Assembly (NCBI GenBank): GCA_964550855.1
Contig: CAZKBQ010000001.1
Location: forward strand, 180,735 to 244,734
Origin: JAGOBP01 sp964550855
Lineage (GTDB): Bacteria; Chloroflexota; Anaerolineae; Fen-1058
Direction: 5' to 3'
DNA: 64,000 bases
Shown here in pieces: positions 32,162 to 41,021 of this stretch. The stretch's first letter is position 1; each line of letters starts with the position of its first letter. Under the pieces are notes generated by a model, which had not been told where the DNA came from, did not search any database, and worked only from the letters and a program-made list of their open reading frames with translations. The position numbers were made by a program, and so were the translations under genes.

Positions 32162-35100
32162 TTATCGGAGAATGATCGGCAGATACAGCTTAACGTCGAT
32201 CACGTTCAACACGCCCGCCTCGGTCACGGTGAAGTCTTGGCCGGGGAAGACGCCGCGCAGGTCGCCGTACCACCACGTCGAGTTGGGGTTGCCCGCGCCC
32301 CAGTTGCCGTTGTAGCGCACGGCGAACGAGTAAACGCCGGTCGCCATGGGCGTGACGAACGAGTGGTAGATGTCGTTGTTGCCGTTCTGGCCGGCGTAGG
32401 CCATCACGCCGCCCTGCCACGTCCATGTCTGCGTGTAGGCGGGGGTGTTACCGTAGCCTGTCTCCAGCTTGAGGCCGCGGCCCGCGCCGTTGGGATTGGT
32501 GACGTTGTTGATGTACACCTCGCTCACGATCGGCCCGGCAGCATGGCCCACCGTGGCGGTGAGCACCGCCGGCGACATGATGTGCTGGTAGCCGGGCACC
32601 ACGTTGCGATAGTCATCGACCACGCCACTCACCGTCAGCGTGCGCGCGCGATTGTTGGTGTTGAGCCAGTCCCACTGATCGCCGCCGCTCTTGACGATGT
32701 ACTTGTACTCGTAACTACCGGGCAGCAGCTGGAGCGTTACGCTGAACGTCGTCGCGCCTGTGTCGCCACTCAGCGGATTAGCGTTGGCATCCCAGCCGTT
32801 GAACGTGCCGGCGATGTACACCTGCTCGCCTGTCAGCACCACGTCTTCCAGGTCGTGATAGGTGAAGGTGAACGACTGCACGCCGATGTCCACGACGCGG
32901 CTGTAGGTCACCGGCCCGGTGCCGCATGGCCCGGTCACCGTCATCACCACGGTGTACTGTCCGGCCGAGGCGTAGCTGTGAGTGGCGGTCTGGCCGGTCG
33001 CGGTGCCGCCATCGCCAAACGCCCACTCGTACGTTAGCGGCCCGGTGCCCTGGGCGGTGCCGGTGAAGGTTAGCGTCTGGCCCGGCTGCGGATTGCCGCC
33101 CACGCTGAAGTTCAAGTTCGTCGGCGACTGGCAGACCGGGCAGCCCGCCAGCACTTCGTTGCGATTGCTCATGATGAAGACGGAGTTCACCGACTCGCGC
33201 CCGGCGATCAGGTAGAAGTCGGTGCCGTCGCTGTCCGCTTCTGCGCCGTATCGCAGCGAAGTCCGATCGGGGATCATGGCCCACGTGTTGGTCTGGGCGT
33301 CATAGGCCGCACCGTAGACGGATGCCGTCAGGGTGGTGCTATAGCCGCCGCTGACCACCAGATAGCGATCCTTGACGACGGCATCGCCGCCCTGCACCCA
33401 CGGCATCGGCATGGGCGCGATGGGTGACCAGCTGTTGCCGGCCGGGCTGTACACTTCGCTGGCGGCGATGACGGTGGTGCCGGTGTAACCGCCCGCGACG
33501 TAGATCTGTCCGCCAATGACGCCGGCGTGTGCGTAGTAGCGCGGCACGCTCATCGGGGCAGCGGTTGACCAGCTGTTCGTGGCGGGATCATACACATACA
33601 CGGCGTTGGACACGGCCGGTGTGACCAGTCCGCCGAAGCCACCCAGCACGTACAGCTTGCCGTTCAACGCCACCGCCTGATAGTATGCCAACGGAGTCGG
33701 CATGGGCGCGGCGCTCGTCCAAGTGTTGGCCGTGGTCGAGTACACCTGCAGATCGCTGAGATACGCCGAGCCGCTGTAGCCGCCTGCCACGTAAAGGTTG
33801 CCGTTGATGGCGACCGCATCGATGCCGTACGCGCGCGTGATCATGCCCGTCATCGTCGCCCAGGTGTTGGCCGCGATGCTGTAGCGGAACGTGTCGGAGA
33901 TGGCAGTGCCCGCCGGATTTTCACCGCCGATCTGGTAGAGATAGCCGTTGTCATACACCACCGCGCTATAACGCGCACCCTTGGGCGAAGCGGCCTTGTC
34001 CGACCAACCGCCGAACGTCGCAGCAGTCGTGTGCAAGACCGACTGGCCGGACAGCCCGCTGTTGACGCCGGTCGCCGTCAGGGTCACCACATCGGTCGTG
34101 CCGGGCGCGGCCGTCCATGGCACATCCACCGTGACGGTCGTCGTGCGCGTCTGGTACGGGCCCACCGCCGTGAACGACGCCGGGTTGATCAGCGTGTTGA
34201 ACAGCGACGCGCTCTTGGTGATGTTGATGTCGTCGGCGCTGCCGGTGAGGTTGGACACGGTCTGAACGTAGGTGGCTGTGGCGCCGGGGCAAATCAGCGC
34301 CTGCGCGTTCGGCGCGATAGTGACCGACGGGCACGGGACTTGCACCAGCACATCGTCGATGTACCAGGTGTCGGCGTCATCGCCTTCGTAACGCCACGCC
34401 AGGTACGCCGTCTGACCCGCATAAGCGCTCAAGTCAACCGTCTGCTGCCGCCAGGCCGCGACCACCGATCCGAACTCTGTCACCTGGGTGTAGTTGGTGG
34501 GCGGGTTGTTGCAGCTGGCGCCGGTGCAGACCCACAGACTGTGCTTGTAATAGAACGTGGGGAACTGCGTGTATTCCCAGAAGCTCAAGCGGGTGCCAGG
34601 CTGAATGTTCAGCGGCGGCGCGACCAGCCAGCCGTTCTCCATCGTCCCGGCCGGGCCATAAGCGTGATAGGCCGAAGCCACGCCGCTGTGGACGTAAGCG
34701 GCCGTGGTGTTGCGCGCCCACTGCATGCCTGCACCATCGACGTTGTAGCGAGTCCAGCCGGTCGGCGGGAAGGTGGTGCTCTCAAAGCTTTCGTTCAGCA
34801 GCAGATTGTAGTAGATGGTGGTGGGCGGCGCGGTCAACGTGGTAGCGGCGCGCGCGGTGGCATCGCTGATCACGGCCGTGTTGGTCAGCACCTGCGTGCC
34901 GCAGGCCGCGGTCGGCGTCAGCACAAAGGTCAGGGTGAGGCTCTGGCCGATCTCCAGCGAGCCGTTCCACGTGAGCTGGGTGGCCGTGTTGCCGGTGACG
35001 GTGCCGCTGCTGGCCTCGACGATGGCCGCCGGGCCGGCGGAACCGATCGGGAAGGTATCCACCACCGAGGCATTCGACGCAGTCAGCGTACCAGTGTTGG

Positions 35101-38100
35101 TCACCCGGATCGTGTACGTTAAGGGCGTACCCTGATTGATCGCCGCGGGCGGCCCGGACTTGACGCCGGTGAAGGCCGGGTAATCGTTGACGACGACCAC
35201 CTGATCGCTGGCCGAGTCCGAACCGTAGGGGTTGGACACGCTCAGGTTCACCGTGTACACCTTGGTAAACGTCAGCAGCGGATAGGTGTGCGTGGGGTTC
35301 TGCGCGGTGCTGGTGATGCCGTCGCCGAAGCTCCACAGATACGCTGCCGCGTTTGAGCCGGTGAACGTGAAGTCGATGGTCGTGTCGGGCCACACCGCCG
35401 GACTGTCCGACGTGAACGAAGCCGTCGGCGCCAGGCCCACATCGACGGTGGTGGTGGCGACATCGCTGCTCGCGGCGTTATCGGCCGTGAGTGTGACCGT
35501 GTACAACCCGGTCTGGGTGTAGGTGTGATTGACCGTCAGGCCGTCTTCGATCACCGTGCCATCGCCGAAGTCCCACGTGTACGTGATGGGCGCGGAGCCG
35601 GACAGCAGCGTGCCGGTGAAGTAAGTGGCATTGCCCAGCGCGGTGGGGCTGGACGATTGCAGCGCGCCGAGCGTCGGCGGCGTAGGCGCATCGCTGGGGC
35701 TGATCGATTGTGTGACGGAGGTCGTGCCGCACTTGCAATCGACGGTAAGGGTGACGTTGTACGTTGCAGCCGCCGTGTAAGTATGACTGATCGGGTTGCC
35801 ATTTCCGACCGGCGATCCATCCCCAAAGTCCCACGTATAGGTGAAGGGCGCGGTGCCGGTCAGCACCGTGGCCGTAAAGTCGATCGGTTGATTGGTCAGC
35901 GGCGACGCCGGATCGAAGGTGAAGCTTACGCCCGCCGGCGGCTCGCAGCAGGTGCGGACGCTGACGTGATCGATATGGACGTCATTGCCGAAGGCGCTGA
36001 CTCCCAGGAAGCCCAGCTGCACCGATTGGCCTTCATACGCCTTCAGGCTGACGCCGTGCGCCTTCCAGCCCGTGCTGCCATCGTAGCGGTAAACGGGCAG
36101 GCCCACATTCGACCAGTTGACGCCGTCAGTGGAAGCCTGGACTTGAACGTAATCGGCGCTCGTGGTGAAACCGGTGTCATGATACACGTAGAACAGCACG
36201 GTCGGGTCCGTGTTGGCGATCAGGCTGATGGCCGGGCTGCTCAAACGGCCGACCGATCCGGACGACGCACTGAACGAGTTGAAATACGCCAGGCCCGCGC
36301 CGGAGAACGGCGCAAAACCCGAAGGATGAACCGTGGTGGTTGAGCGCGCCCAGGCCGGCGCCGTGGCACCCGTCGTCGTCAGAGCGACAGACGCCCAGCC
36401 CGACGGCGGGAAGAGCGCGCCGTCAAAGCTCTCGCTAAAGGTCGTAATCGGCCCGTATACGACGGTCTGCGCGGTTGCCGTGTAGGTCGCTGCCAGCGGA
36501 TCAGCGATGACGGCATTGTTGACGATGGCGACACCGCACACCGCTGGATCGATCGTGCCGGGGATGGTGATCACGATCGTCGCGCCGTTGGTCACCACGC
36601 CGTTCCAGCTGATGGTCGGCGAAGTATTGGTGACCACGCTGCCCGACGAGGCTGCGATCGCGTCCAAGTTCGGCAGGAACGCCGACGGCAGCACGTCCGT
36701 CATCGTGGCATTGGTGGCCGACAGTGCGCCGCTGTTGACGATGCGGATCGTGTACGTCAACGGGCCGCCGCCCGCTGCAACCGCCTGCACGCTGGCCGTC
36801 TTAGTAGATGTGCTGAAGATGGGCGAGCGCACGGTGTGGCTGGTGGTCTTGGTCACCGGCGCCAGCGTGATCGGATCGCTGATCGTCGCGGTGTTGACGA
36901 TGACGCCGTTGAGGACCGTGACTGCCGCGCTGAAGGTGGCGGTGATGCGGCCGCCCACCGAGATCGGCCCGGTCCATTCGATGCCGTTATTCTCAGTGAG
37001 GGTGCCGCCGCCCAGCACCACGGCTGAGCCGGAGACATAGGCTGTGCCGGCGGGCGCGTAGTCCACCAGCGAGGCCGTGCCCGTCACCTGACCGCTGTTG
37101 ATGACGGTCACGGTGTACGTGATCAGATCGCCGGTATTCACCAGGCTGCCGGTGGCCGGGGTGGCGGTCTTGGTGGAGGTGCTGTAATTGGGCACAGCTA
37201 CCGCCGTGCTCACCGATTTGACCGTGGTGAGCAGCGCCGCCGGATCGCTGATGGTGGCCGTGTTAGTGATGCTGCCGTTGATGGCCGTCAGCGTGACCTG
37301 GAAGGTGACGGTGACGCGGGCGCCGGCTGCAATTTCGCCGCTCCAGTCGATGCTGCCAGCCGTGGCCGTGAGTGTGCCGCCGCCGGTCACCTGCGCCGAG
37401 CCGTCCACATAAGTCGTGCCCGCCGGGATCGGATCGCTGAGCGTCGTGGTCGTGCCGGTCAGATCGCCGCTGTTGATGATCGCCACGGTGTACGTCAGCA
37501 CATCGCCGGTGAAGCGCGTGCCCGTGGGCGAAACCGTCTTCGTCGAAGTGGAATAGTCCGGTGCAGGCGGCGGCGGATCAAACTGATACACCAGACCGGC
37601 TGACGGCAGGACGCCGGTCACCAGCGCCATGGTATCGGCGTTGGACGTGCCGTTTTGCGGCGCGTTCCAGCTGCCGGAGGTCGTCGTCGGCGTCCTCAGG
37701 TTCTTGTAATCGGCGCTGCTTGCGCCGCGCAGACCCACCTGAACCGTGCGATTATCAACGTTCTTGGTGAACGACCCATAGACCAGCTCAATTCGGTTGG
37801 TGGTCTCGTACAGCCGGATTTGGAAGTTGTAGCTTTCGTCACCCGGCATGGTGGAATAGTACGAGCCGAAATCCTTCCACTGGATCACAAAGACCCGATT
37901 GGGAGCGCTGCCGATCAATTCCGAGCGCAACTCGCCACCGGAGTTGCCCCGCAGGTCGCGGGCCAGAGCGGCGATCACGTTGTTGGAAGTGCCGCCACTC
38001 AACGGCACGTATGAACTCGACACGCTGCTGCCCAGCGCGACAAAGCCATTGGCATTGATGCTGACCTGGGTGAAGGCCACTTTGTTGAAGGTGAATGTAA

Positions 38101-38356
38101 ACCCGATGTTGATCGCGTTGTAGTTGTTGTCGTCCACGCCCGTGCCGGCGCCGTGCACTGTGCCGCTGGTGATCTCGGTATAGGTGGTCGTGGTCGTGAT
38201 AAATGAATAGGGGCTAATCGCTTCAACCGCCAGCGGCGGCCGGGGCGCGGCGCCGGCGGTCACTTCGCCGCGCGCCATGGCGGGCAATATCAACAAGAGC
38301 AAGAGGAACAGACTGATGGTTGCGGTCAGGGACAATTTCACGCTGCGCGATCTCAT
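32162..38356 (-). CDS. giant secreted DUF11/PKD/Kelch protein (2064 aa) with YLP tail
   Basis: 2064 residues; AAGGAGGAAGC precedes the ATG. Signal peptide about 1-29. Order of parts: an N-terminal beta domain (YNAINIGFTFTFNKVAFTQV); three DUF11-like repeats (VLTYTVAIINSGDLTGTTTT, LITYTVTVINSGQVTGT, PLTYTIRIVNSGALSATN); a choice-of-anchor J-like domain (FSESFDGALFPPSGW ... IDHVSVRTC); three PKD domains (YTWDFGDGSPVG, YTWDFGDGTVIE, YLWSFGDGITST); another DUF11; a second anchor-J-like domain (LNESFESTTFPPTGW); about six Kelch repeats (YLYQIGGENPAG, NLYVAGGYSG, KLYVLGGFGG, QIYVAGGYTG); a PKD; a CBM48/AMPK-glycogen-binding-like domain (QVYIAGTFNGWDANANPL ... YEYKYIV); and a C-terminal beta domain. 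It ends VKLYLPIILR. A surface protein with probable carbohydrate and protein contacts. Confidence 0.88.
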   Translation of the reverse strand: MRSRSVKLSLTATISLFLLLLLILPAMARGEVTAGAAPRPPLAVEAISPYSFITTTTTYTEITSGTVHGAGTGVDDNNYNAINIGFTFTFNKVAFTQVSINANGFVALGSSVSSSYVPLSGGTSNNVIAALARDLRGNSGGELRSELIGSAPNRVFVIQWKDFGSYYSTMPGDESYNFQIRLYETTNRIELVYGSFTKNVDNRTVQVGLRGASSADYKNLRTPTTTSGSWNAPQNGTSNADTMALVTGVLPSAGLVYQFDPPPPAPDYSTSTKTVSPTGTRFTGDVLTYTVAIINSGDLTGTTTTLSDPIPAGTTYVDGSAQVTGGGTLTATAGSIDWSGEIAAGARVTVTFQVTLTAINGSITNTATISDPAALLTTVKSVSTAVAVPNYSTSTKTATPATGSLVNTGDLITYTVTVINSGQVTGTASLVDYAPAGTAYVSGSAVVLGGGTLTENNGIEWTGPISVGGRITATFSAAVTVLNGVIVNTATISDPITLAPVTKTTSHTVRSPIFSTSTKTASVQAVAAGGGPLTYTIRIVNSGALSATNATMTDVLPSAFLPNLDAIAASSGSVVTNTSPTISWNGVVTNGATIVITIPGTIDPAVCGVAIVNNAVIADPLAATYTATAQTVVYGPITTFSESFDGALFPPSGWASVALTTTGATAPAWARSTTTVHPSGFAPFSGAGLAYFNSFSASSGSVGRLSSPAISLIANTDPTVLFYVYHDTGFTTSADYVQVQASTDGVNWSNVGLPVYRYDGSTGWKAHGVSLKAYEGQSVQLGFLGVSAFGNDVHIDHVSVRTCCEPPAGVSFTFDPASPLTNQPIDFTATVLTGTAPFTYTWDFGDGSPVGNGNPISHTYTAAATYNVTLTVDCKCGTTSVTQSISPSDAPTPPTLGALQSSSPTALGNATYFTGTLLSGSAPITYTWDFGDGTVIEDGLTVNHTYTQTGLYTVTLTADNAASSDVATTTVDVGLAPTASFTSDSPAVWPDTTIDFTFTGSNAAAYLWSFGDGITSTAQNPTHTYPLLTFTKVYTVNLSVSNPYGSDSASDQVVVVNDYPAFTGVKSGPPAAINQGTPLTYTIRVTNTGTLTASNASVVDTFPIGSAGPAAIVEASSGTVTGNTATQLTWNGSLEIGQSLTLTFVLTPTAACGTQVLTNTAVISDATARAATTLTAPPTTIYYNLLLNESFESTTFPPTGWTRYNVDGAGMQWARNTTAAYVHSGVASAYHAYGPAGTMENGWLVAPPLNIQPGTRLSFWEYTQFPTFYYKHSLWVCTGASCNNPPTNYTQVTEFGSVVAAWRQQTVDLSAYAGQTAYLAWRYEGDDADTWYIDDVLVQVPCPSVTIAPNAQALICPGATATYVQTVSNLTGSADDINITKSASLFNTLINPASFTAVGPYQTRTTTVTVDVPWTAAPGTTDVVTLTATGVNSGLSGQSVLHTTAATFGGWSDKAASPKGARYSAVVYDNGYLYQIGGENPAGTAISDTFRYSIAANTWATMTGMITRAYGIDAVAINGNLYVAGGYSGSAYLSDLQVYSTTANTWTSAAPMPTPLAYYQAVALNGKLYVLGGFGGLVTPAVSNAVYVYDPATNSWSTAAPMSVPRYYAHAGVIGGQIYVAGGYTGTTVIAASEVYSPAGNSWSPIAPMPMPWVQGGDAVVKDRYLVVSGGYSTTLTASVYGAAYDAQTNTWAMIPDRTSLRYGAEADSDGTDFYLIAGRESVNSVFIMSNRNEVLAGCPVCQSPTNLNFSVGGNPQPGQTLTFTGTAQGTGPLTYEWAFGDGGTATGQTATHSYASAGQYTVVMTVTGPCGTGPVTYSRVVDIGVQSFTFTYHDLEDVVLTGEQVYIAGTFNGWDANANPLSGDTGATTFSVTLQLLPGSYEYKYIVKSGGDQWDWLNTNNRARTLTVSGVVDDYRNVVPGYQHIMSPAVLTATVGHAAGPIVSEVYINNVTNPNGAGRGLKLETGYGNTPAYTQTWTWQGGVMAYAGQNGNNDIYHSFVTPMATGVYSFAVRYNGNWGAGNPNSTWWYGDLRGVFPGQDFTVTEAGVLNVIDVKLYLPIILR

Positions 38357-38542
38357 GCTTCCTCCTTAAAATTAATGATGGTGATAGCCAATGACCAACG
38401 ACAATACAGCAACTCGGAATCGAGTGCTTTGACGGTATGGCCTGAAAGCCGAAGAGTGGGGCGATCCCTTCGGCGGTCGTTCACGTTCGTTTAAGGCGGA
38501 TGAGCGAGAGAGGTCAAGCAACCAGCTTTAGGCTATTTGCTA

Positions 38543-38558
38543 TGTGTGATCATACACA
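38543..38558. promoter_or_regulatory. CRP/FNR-type palindrome TGTGT-N6-ACACA
   Basis: Perfect 5-bp arms with a 6-bp spacer (GATCAT), the geometry of CRP/FNR family operators (TGTGA-N6-TCACA). It lies about 187 bp upstream of the 2064-residue gene and about 120 bp upstream of the M42 promoter. Confidence 0.5.
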
Positions 38559-38675
38559 CTTTTAACTCGCTGTCTAGGCACAGCAAGATTCTTTAAGTGT
38601 CGATTATTTGACATTCTCAAACCCACTTCAAACTTTTGAGTGTTGGCCGCTCGTTTCTCTTTCCCCCTCGTCCTA

Positions 38676-38684
38676 TGCTATAAT
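38676..38684 (+). promoter_or_regulatory. extended -10 promoter (TGCTATAAT) of the M42 gene
   Basis: TGC plus TATAAT at 38679-38684; no good -35. Predicted leader is about 85 nt to the ATG at 38776. Confidence 0.6.
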
Positions 38685-38775
38685 CGCCTGCAGACAATCA
38701 TCGGCCGCCACATTACGCGTTAATTCGTCTTTCGGGCGCGGCTGCACGTTGTGCCGAAAACGAAACGAGGTCGCC

Positions 38776-39921
38776 ATGGCCAAGAAAAAAAACGCCGCTG
38801 TCAAGAATTTGCCAATCGGTGCGCCGTTCGGTTCGCTGCCGGCCAGTCAGGCGGTCAGTCTGGCCAGCGGCCGCGCCGTTGAGCTGGATCTGCGCTTCAT
38901 GATCCAGTTTCTGACCCATCTACTCAATACGCCCAGCCCCACCGGCTATACCGGGCAAGCGCTGCACCTGGCCCGCGAGACACTGGCCGGGCTTAAACTG
39001 GACACACGCTTCAACAACAAGGGCGCGCTGGTGGCCACCTGGCAGGGCAAAGCGTCCAATCGACCACGCGCCCTGACCGCCCATATCGACACGCTGGGCG
39101 CGATGGTCAAAGAGATCGATGAGGCGACCGGTCGGCTGCGCTTGAGCCGGCTGGGCGGCGTGACCTGGAACTCCGTAGAGGCTGAGAATTGCTCCATCAT
39201 CACCGGCGAGGGGCGCGTGGTGCGCGGCACCATTTTGCCGCGCAAGGCGTCGGTGCATGTGCATAGCGGCGCCGAAGTCGAAAAACAGGAGCGCACTGAT
39301 CACACCATGGAAGTCCGGATCGATGCCAGAGTCCGATCGGGTGATGACACCCGCCGGCTGGGCATCGACGTGGGCGATTTCGTCGCCTTCGATCCCCGCG
39401 TCGAAATTACAGATACCGGCTTCGTCCGATCGCGTCATCTGGACGACAAGGCGGGCGTGGCCTGCATCGTCGCCGCGTGCAAAGCGCTGCTGGACGCGGG
39501 GCTGCGTCCCGCGCAGCGCACCACCATCTTGATCAGCCATTACGAAGAAGTAGGCCACGGCGCGGCCACCGGCCTGCCCGCCGATGTGAAGGAACTGCTG
39601 GCGGTGGACATGGCCGCCGTGGGGCCGGGCCAGAACAGCGACGAATACTCCGTGGGCATCTGCGTCAAGGATTCGGGCGGGCCGTATTCGTACGAAATGC
39701 GGCGGCATCTCACGGACCTGGCGAGCGCCGCCGGCATCCCGTACAAATTGGACATTTACCCGTTCTACGGCTCGGACGGCGAGGCGGCCTGGCGCGCGGG
39801 CGCCGACCTGCTGGTCGGCCTGATCGGGCCGGGCGTGGATGCCAGCCACCACTACGAGCGCACCCACGTGGAATCGCTGATTGCCACCACCCGGCTGTTG
39901 ATCGAGTTCATGCTGGCCTAG
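38776..39921 (+). CDS. M42 family metallo-aminopeptidase
   Basis: 381 residues from ATG 38776 (ACGAGG upstream). Co-catalytic zinc site residues are visible: H103-x-D105 (TAHIDTLGAM), the bridging Asp at 223/224 (RSRHLDDKAGVA), the general base and ligand E257-E258 (SHYEEVGHG), D278 (LAVDMAAVG) and H364 (YERTHVES). This is the full M42 set, as in glutamyl/leucyl aminopeptidases and TET-type cages. The first 35 residues are a basic, low-complexity extension without a signal peptide, so the enzyme is cytosolic. It probably trims peptides imported after the secreted proteases act. The next gene starts 19 bp downstream, so the two are likely co-transcribed. Confidence 0.94.
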   Translation: MAKKKNAAVKNLPIGAPFGSLPASQAVSLASGRAVELDLRFMIQFLTHLLNTPSPTGYTGQALHLARETLAGLKLDTRFNNKGALVATWQGKASNRPRALTAHIDTLGAMVKEIDEATGRLRLSRLGGVTWNSVEAENCSIITGEGRVVRGTILPRKASVHVHSGAEVEKQERTDHTMEVRIDARVRSGDDTRRLGIDVGDFVAFDPRVEITDTGFVRSRHLDDKAGVACIVAACKALLDAGLRPAQRTTILISHYEEVGHGAATGLPADVKELLAVDMAAVGPGQNSDEYSVGICVKDSGGPYSYEMRRHLTDLASAAGIPYKLDIYPFYGSDGEAAWRAGADLLVGLIGPGVDASHHYERTHVESLIATTRLLIEFMLA

Positions 39922-39940
39922 CGCCGACTAAGGGGAATTG

Positions 39941-40894
39941 ATGAGCAAACTGGGCGTGCACGTCGCGTCGGGCAACCGCAGCGGCTTCGGCGATTTTCTC
40001 AAGCGCTGCGCCGAGGCCGGCAGTCCCGTGCCGGTCATTTTTGCCGTGGATCAAAACGTCTGGCCGGATGTGCAGCAGTTCAGTCCACAAACGATCGTGA
40101 TCTTCCGCCACCAGCCGCGCGACGCCGACGGCAGCGGCCTGGATGCGCCCGGCGGCATGTATCACACCGATCCGATCCAGTCCGCGCGCAGCTGGATGAA
40201 TGTGCTGCTGCCCAAATGGCGGCAGAACCCCGCGCACTACTATGCGCCCATCAATGAGCAGGACGCCGGGATTCTGGAGCATTACGCCTGGCTGGACACG
40301 TTTACGCAGGAATGCCTGCGCGTGGCCGATGCCAACGGTTTCAAACTGGCGCTGTATGCGTTCAGCAGCGGCAATCCCCGCGACGATGTGGTGGGGCCGG
40401 ATGGTCAACCCATTCCGGGCGGCAGCACGCTGGAACAGAAGTGGGAAAAGTTGCTGCCCTCGATGCGGTATGCCAAGGCCAACGGTCACATCCTGCTGCT
40501 GCACGAATATGGCTTCAACTCGCCGGCGGTGGTGGACAATCAGGGCAGGGTCATCGCGCCGCGAGGCACGCTGCGCGCTTCTCAGCCCAATCTGGCGCTG
40601 CGTTATCGGCGCAGTTATCGCTACCTCTTTCAGTTCAACGCCGATCCGCCGCTGGTGATCTCAGAAGCCAGCGCCGGCGCGGGCGGCTTCGCCGGGATGG
40701 GGCCGGACGTGTGGCTGGCTGACGCCAAGTGGTACGACTCGGAGTTGATGCGCGATCGGGTGGTGCTGGGCTGCTGCCTGTATCAGGTGGGCGGCGCCGA
40801 AAACATCCGCGACATCTTTCCGGCACTGGGCAGCTACATCGCCAGCACGCCCACCCCGCTGGCCGCTTCCGGCCCCCTGCCCGTCATCGCCTGA
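39941..40894 (+). CDS. clan GH-A-like TIM-barrel protein of unknown function
   Basis: 317 residues; AGGGGAA (39931-39937) directly precedes the ATG. No signal peptide. The sequence alternates strands and helices as a TIM barrel, and two Glu residues sit where clan GH-A hydrolases keep theirs: N105-E106 (YYAPINEQD, end of strand 4, acid/base) and E242 (PLVISEASAG, end of strand 7, nucleophile). A further HEYGFNSP (188-195) lines the cleft. I do not know a named family. It could be a glycoside hydrolase or a catalytically changed relative. It lies directly after the M42 peptidase gene. Cytosolic location is inferred from the lack of an export signal. Confidence 0.82.
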   Translation: MSKLGVHVASGNRSGFGDFLKRCAEAGSPVPVIFAVDQNVWPDVQQFSPQTIVIFRHQPRDADGSGLDAPGGMYHTDPIQSARSWMNVLLPKWRQNPAHYYAPINEQDAGILEHYAWLDTFTQECLRVADANGFKLALYAFSSGNPRDDVVGPDGQPIPGGSTLEQKWEKLLPSMRYAKANGHILLLHEYGFNSPAVVDNQGRVIAPRGTLRASQPNLALRYRRSYRYLFQFNADPPLVISEASAGAGGFAGMGPDVWLADAKWYDSELMRDRVVLGCCLYQVGGAENIRDIFPALGSYIASTPTPLAASGPLPVIA

Positions 40895-41021
40895 GCGGCG
40901 CCACCGCCGTTCGATGGCTCCTTACTCACCCTTATATTGCCCGTTGTTCGCCGCTCCCATTGCGTCCCTGTTGTGGGCGTGGACGGGAATTGGAATGTTC
41001 GTCTTACAGTTGAGAGTGGCC

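Larger units (their letters stand above)
38357..38775. promoter_or_regulatory. 419-bp divergent intergenic region
   Basis: Separates the minus-strand 2064-residue gene from the plus-strand M42 gene. It is visibly more AT-rich than its surroundings. It holds the CRP/FNR-like palindrome at 38543-38558, a CTCAAA/TTTGAG inverted repeat (38616-38621/38635-38640) and the extended -10 promoter at 38676-38684. I see no gene in it. Confidence 0.6.

Noticed and set aside
30379..32175. A 598-codon plus-strand frame
   Set aside because: Antisense shadow of the 1990-residue gene, with no recognisable motif and atypical composition.
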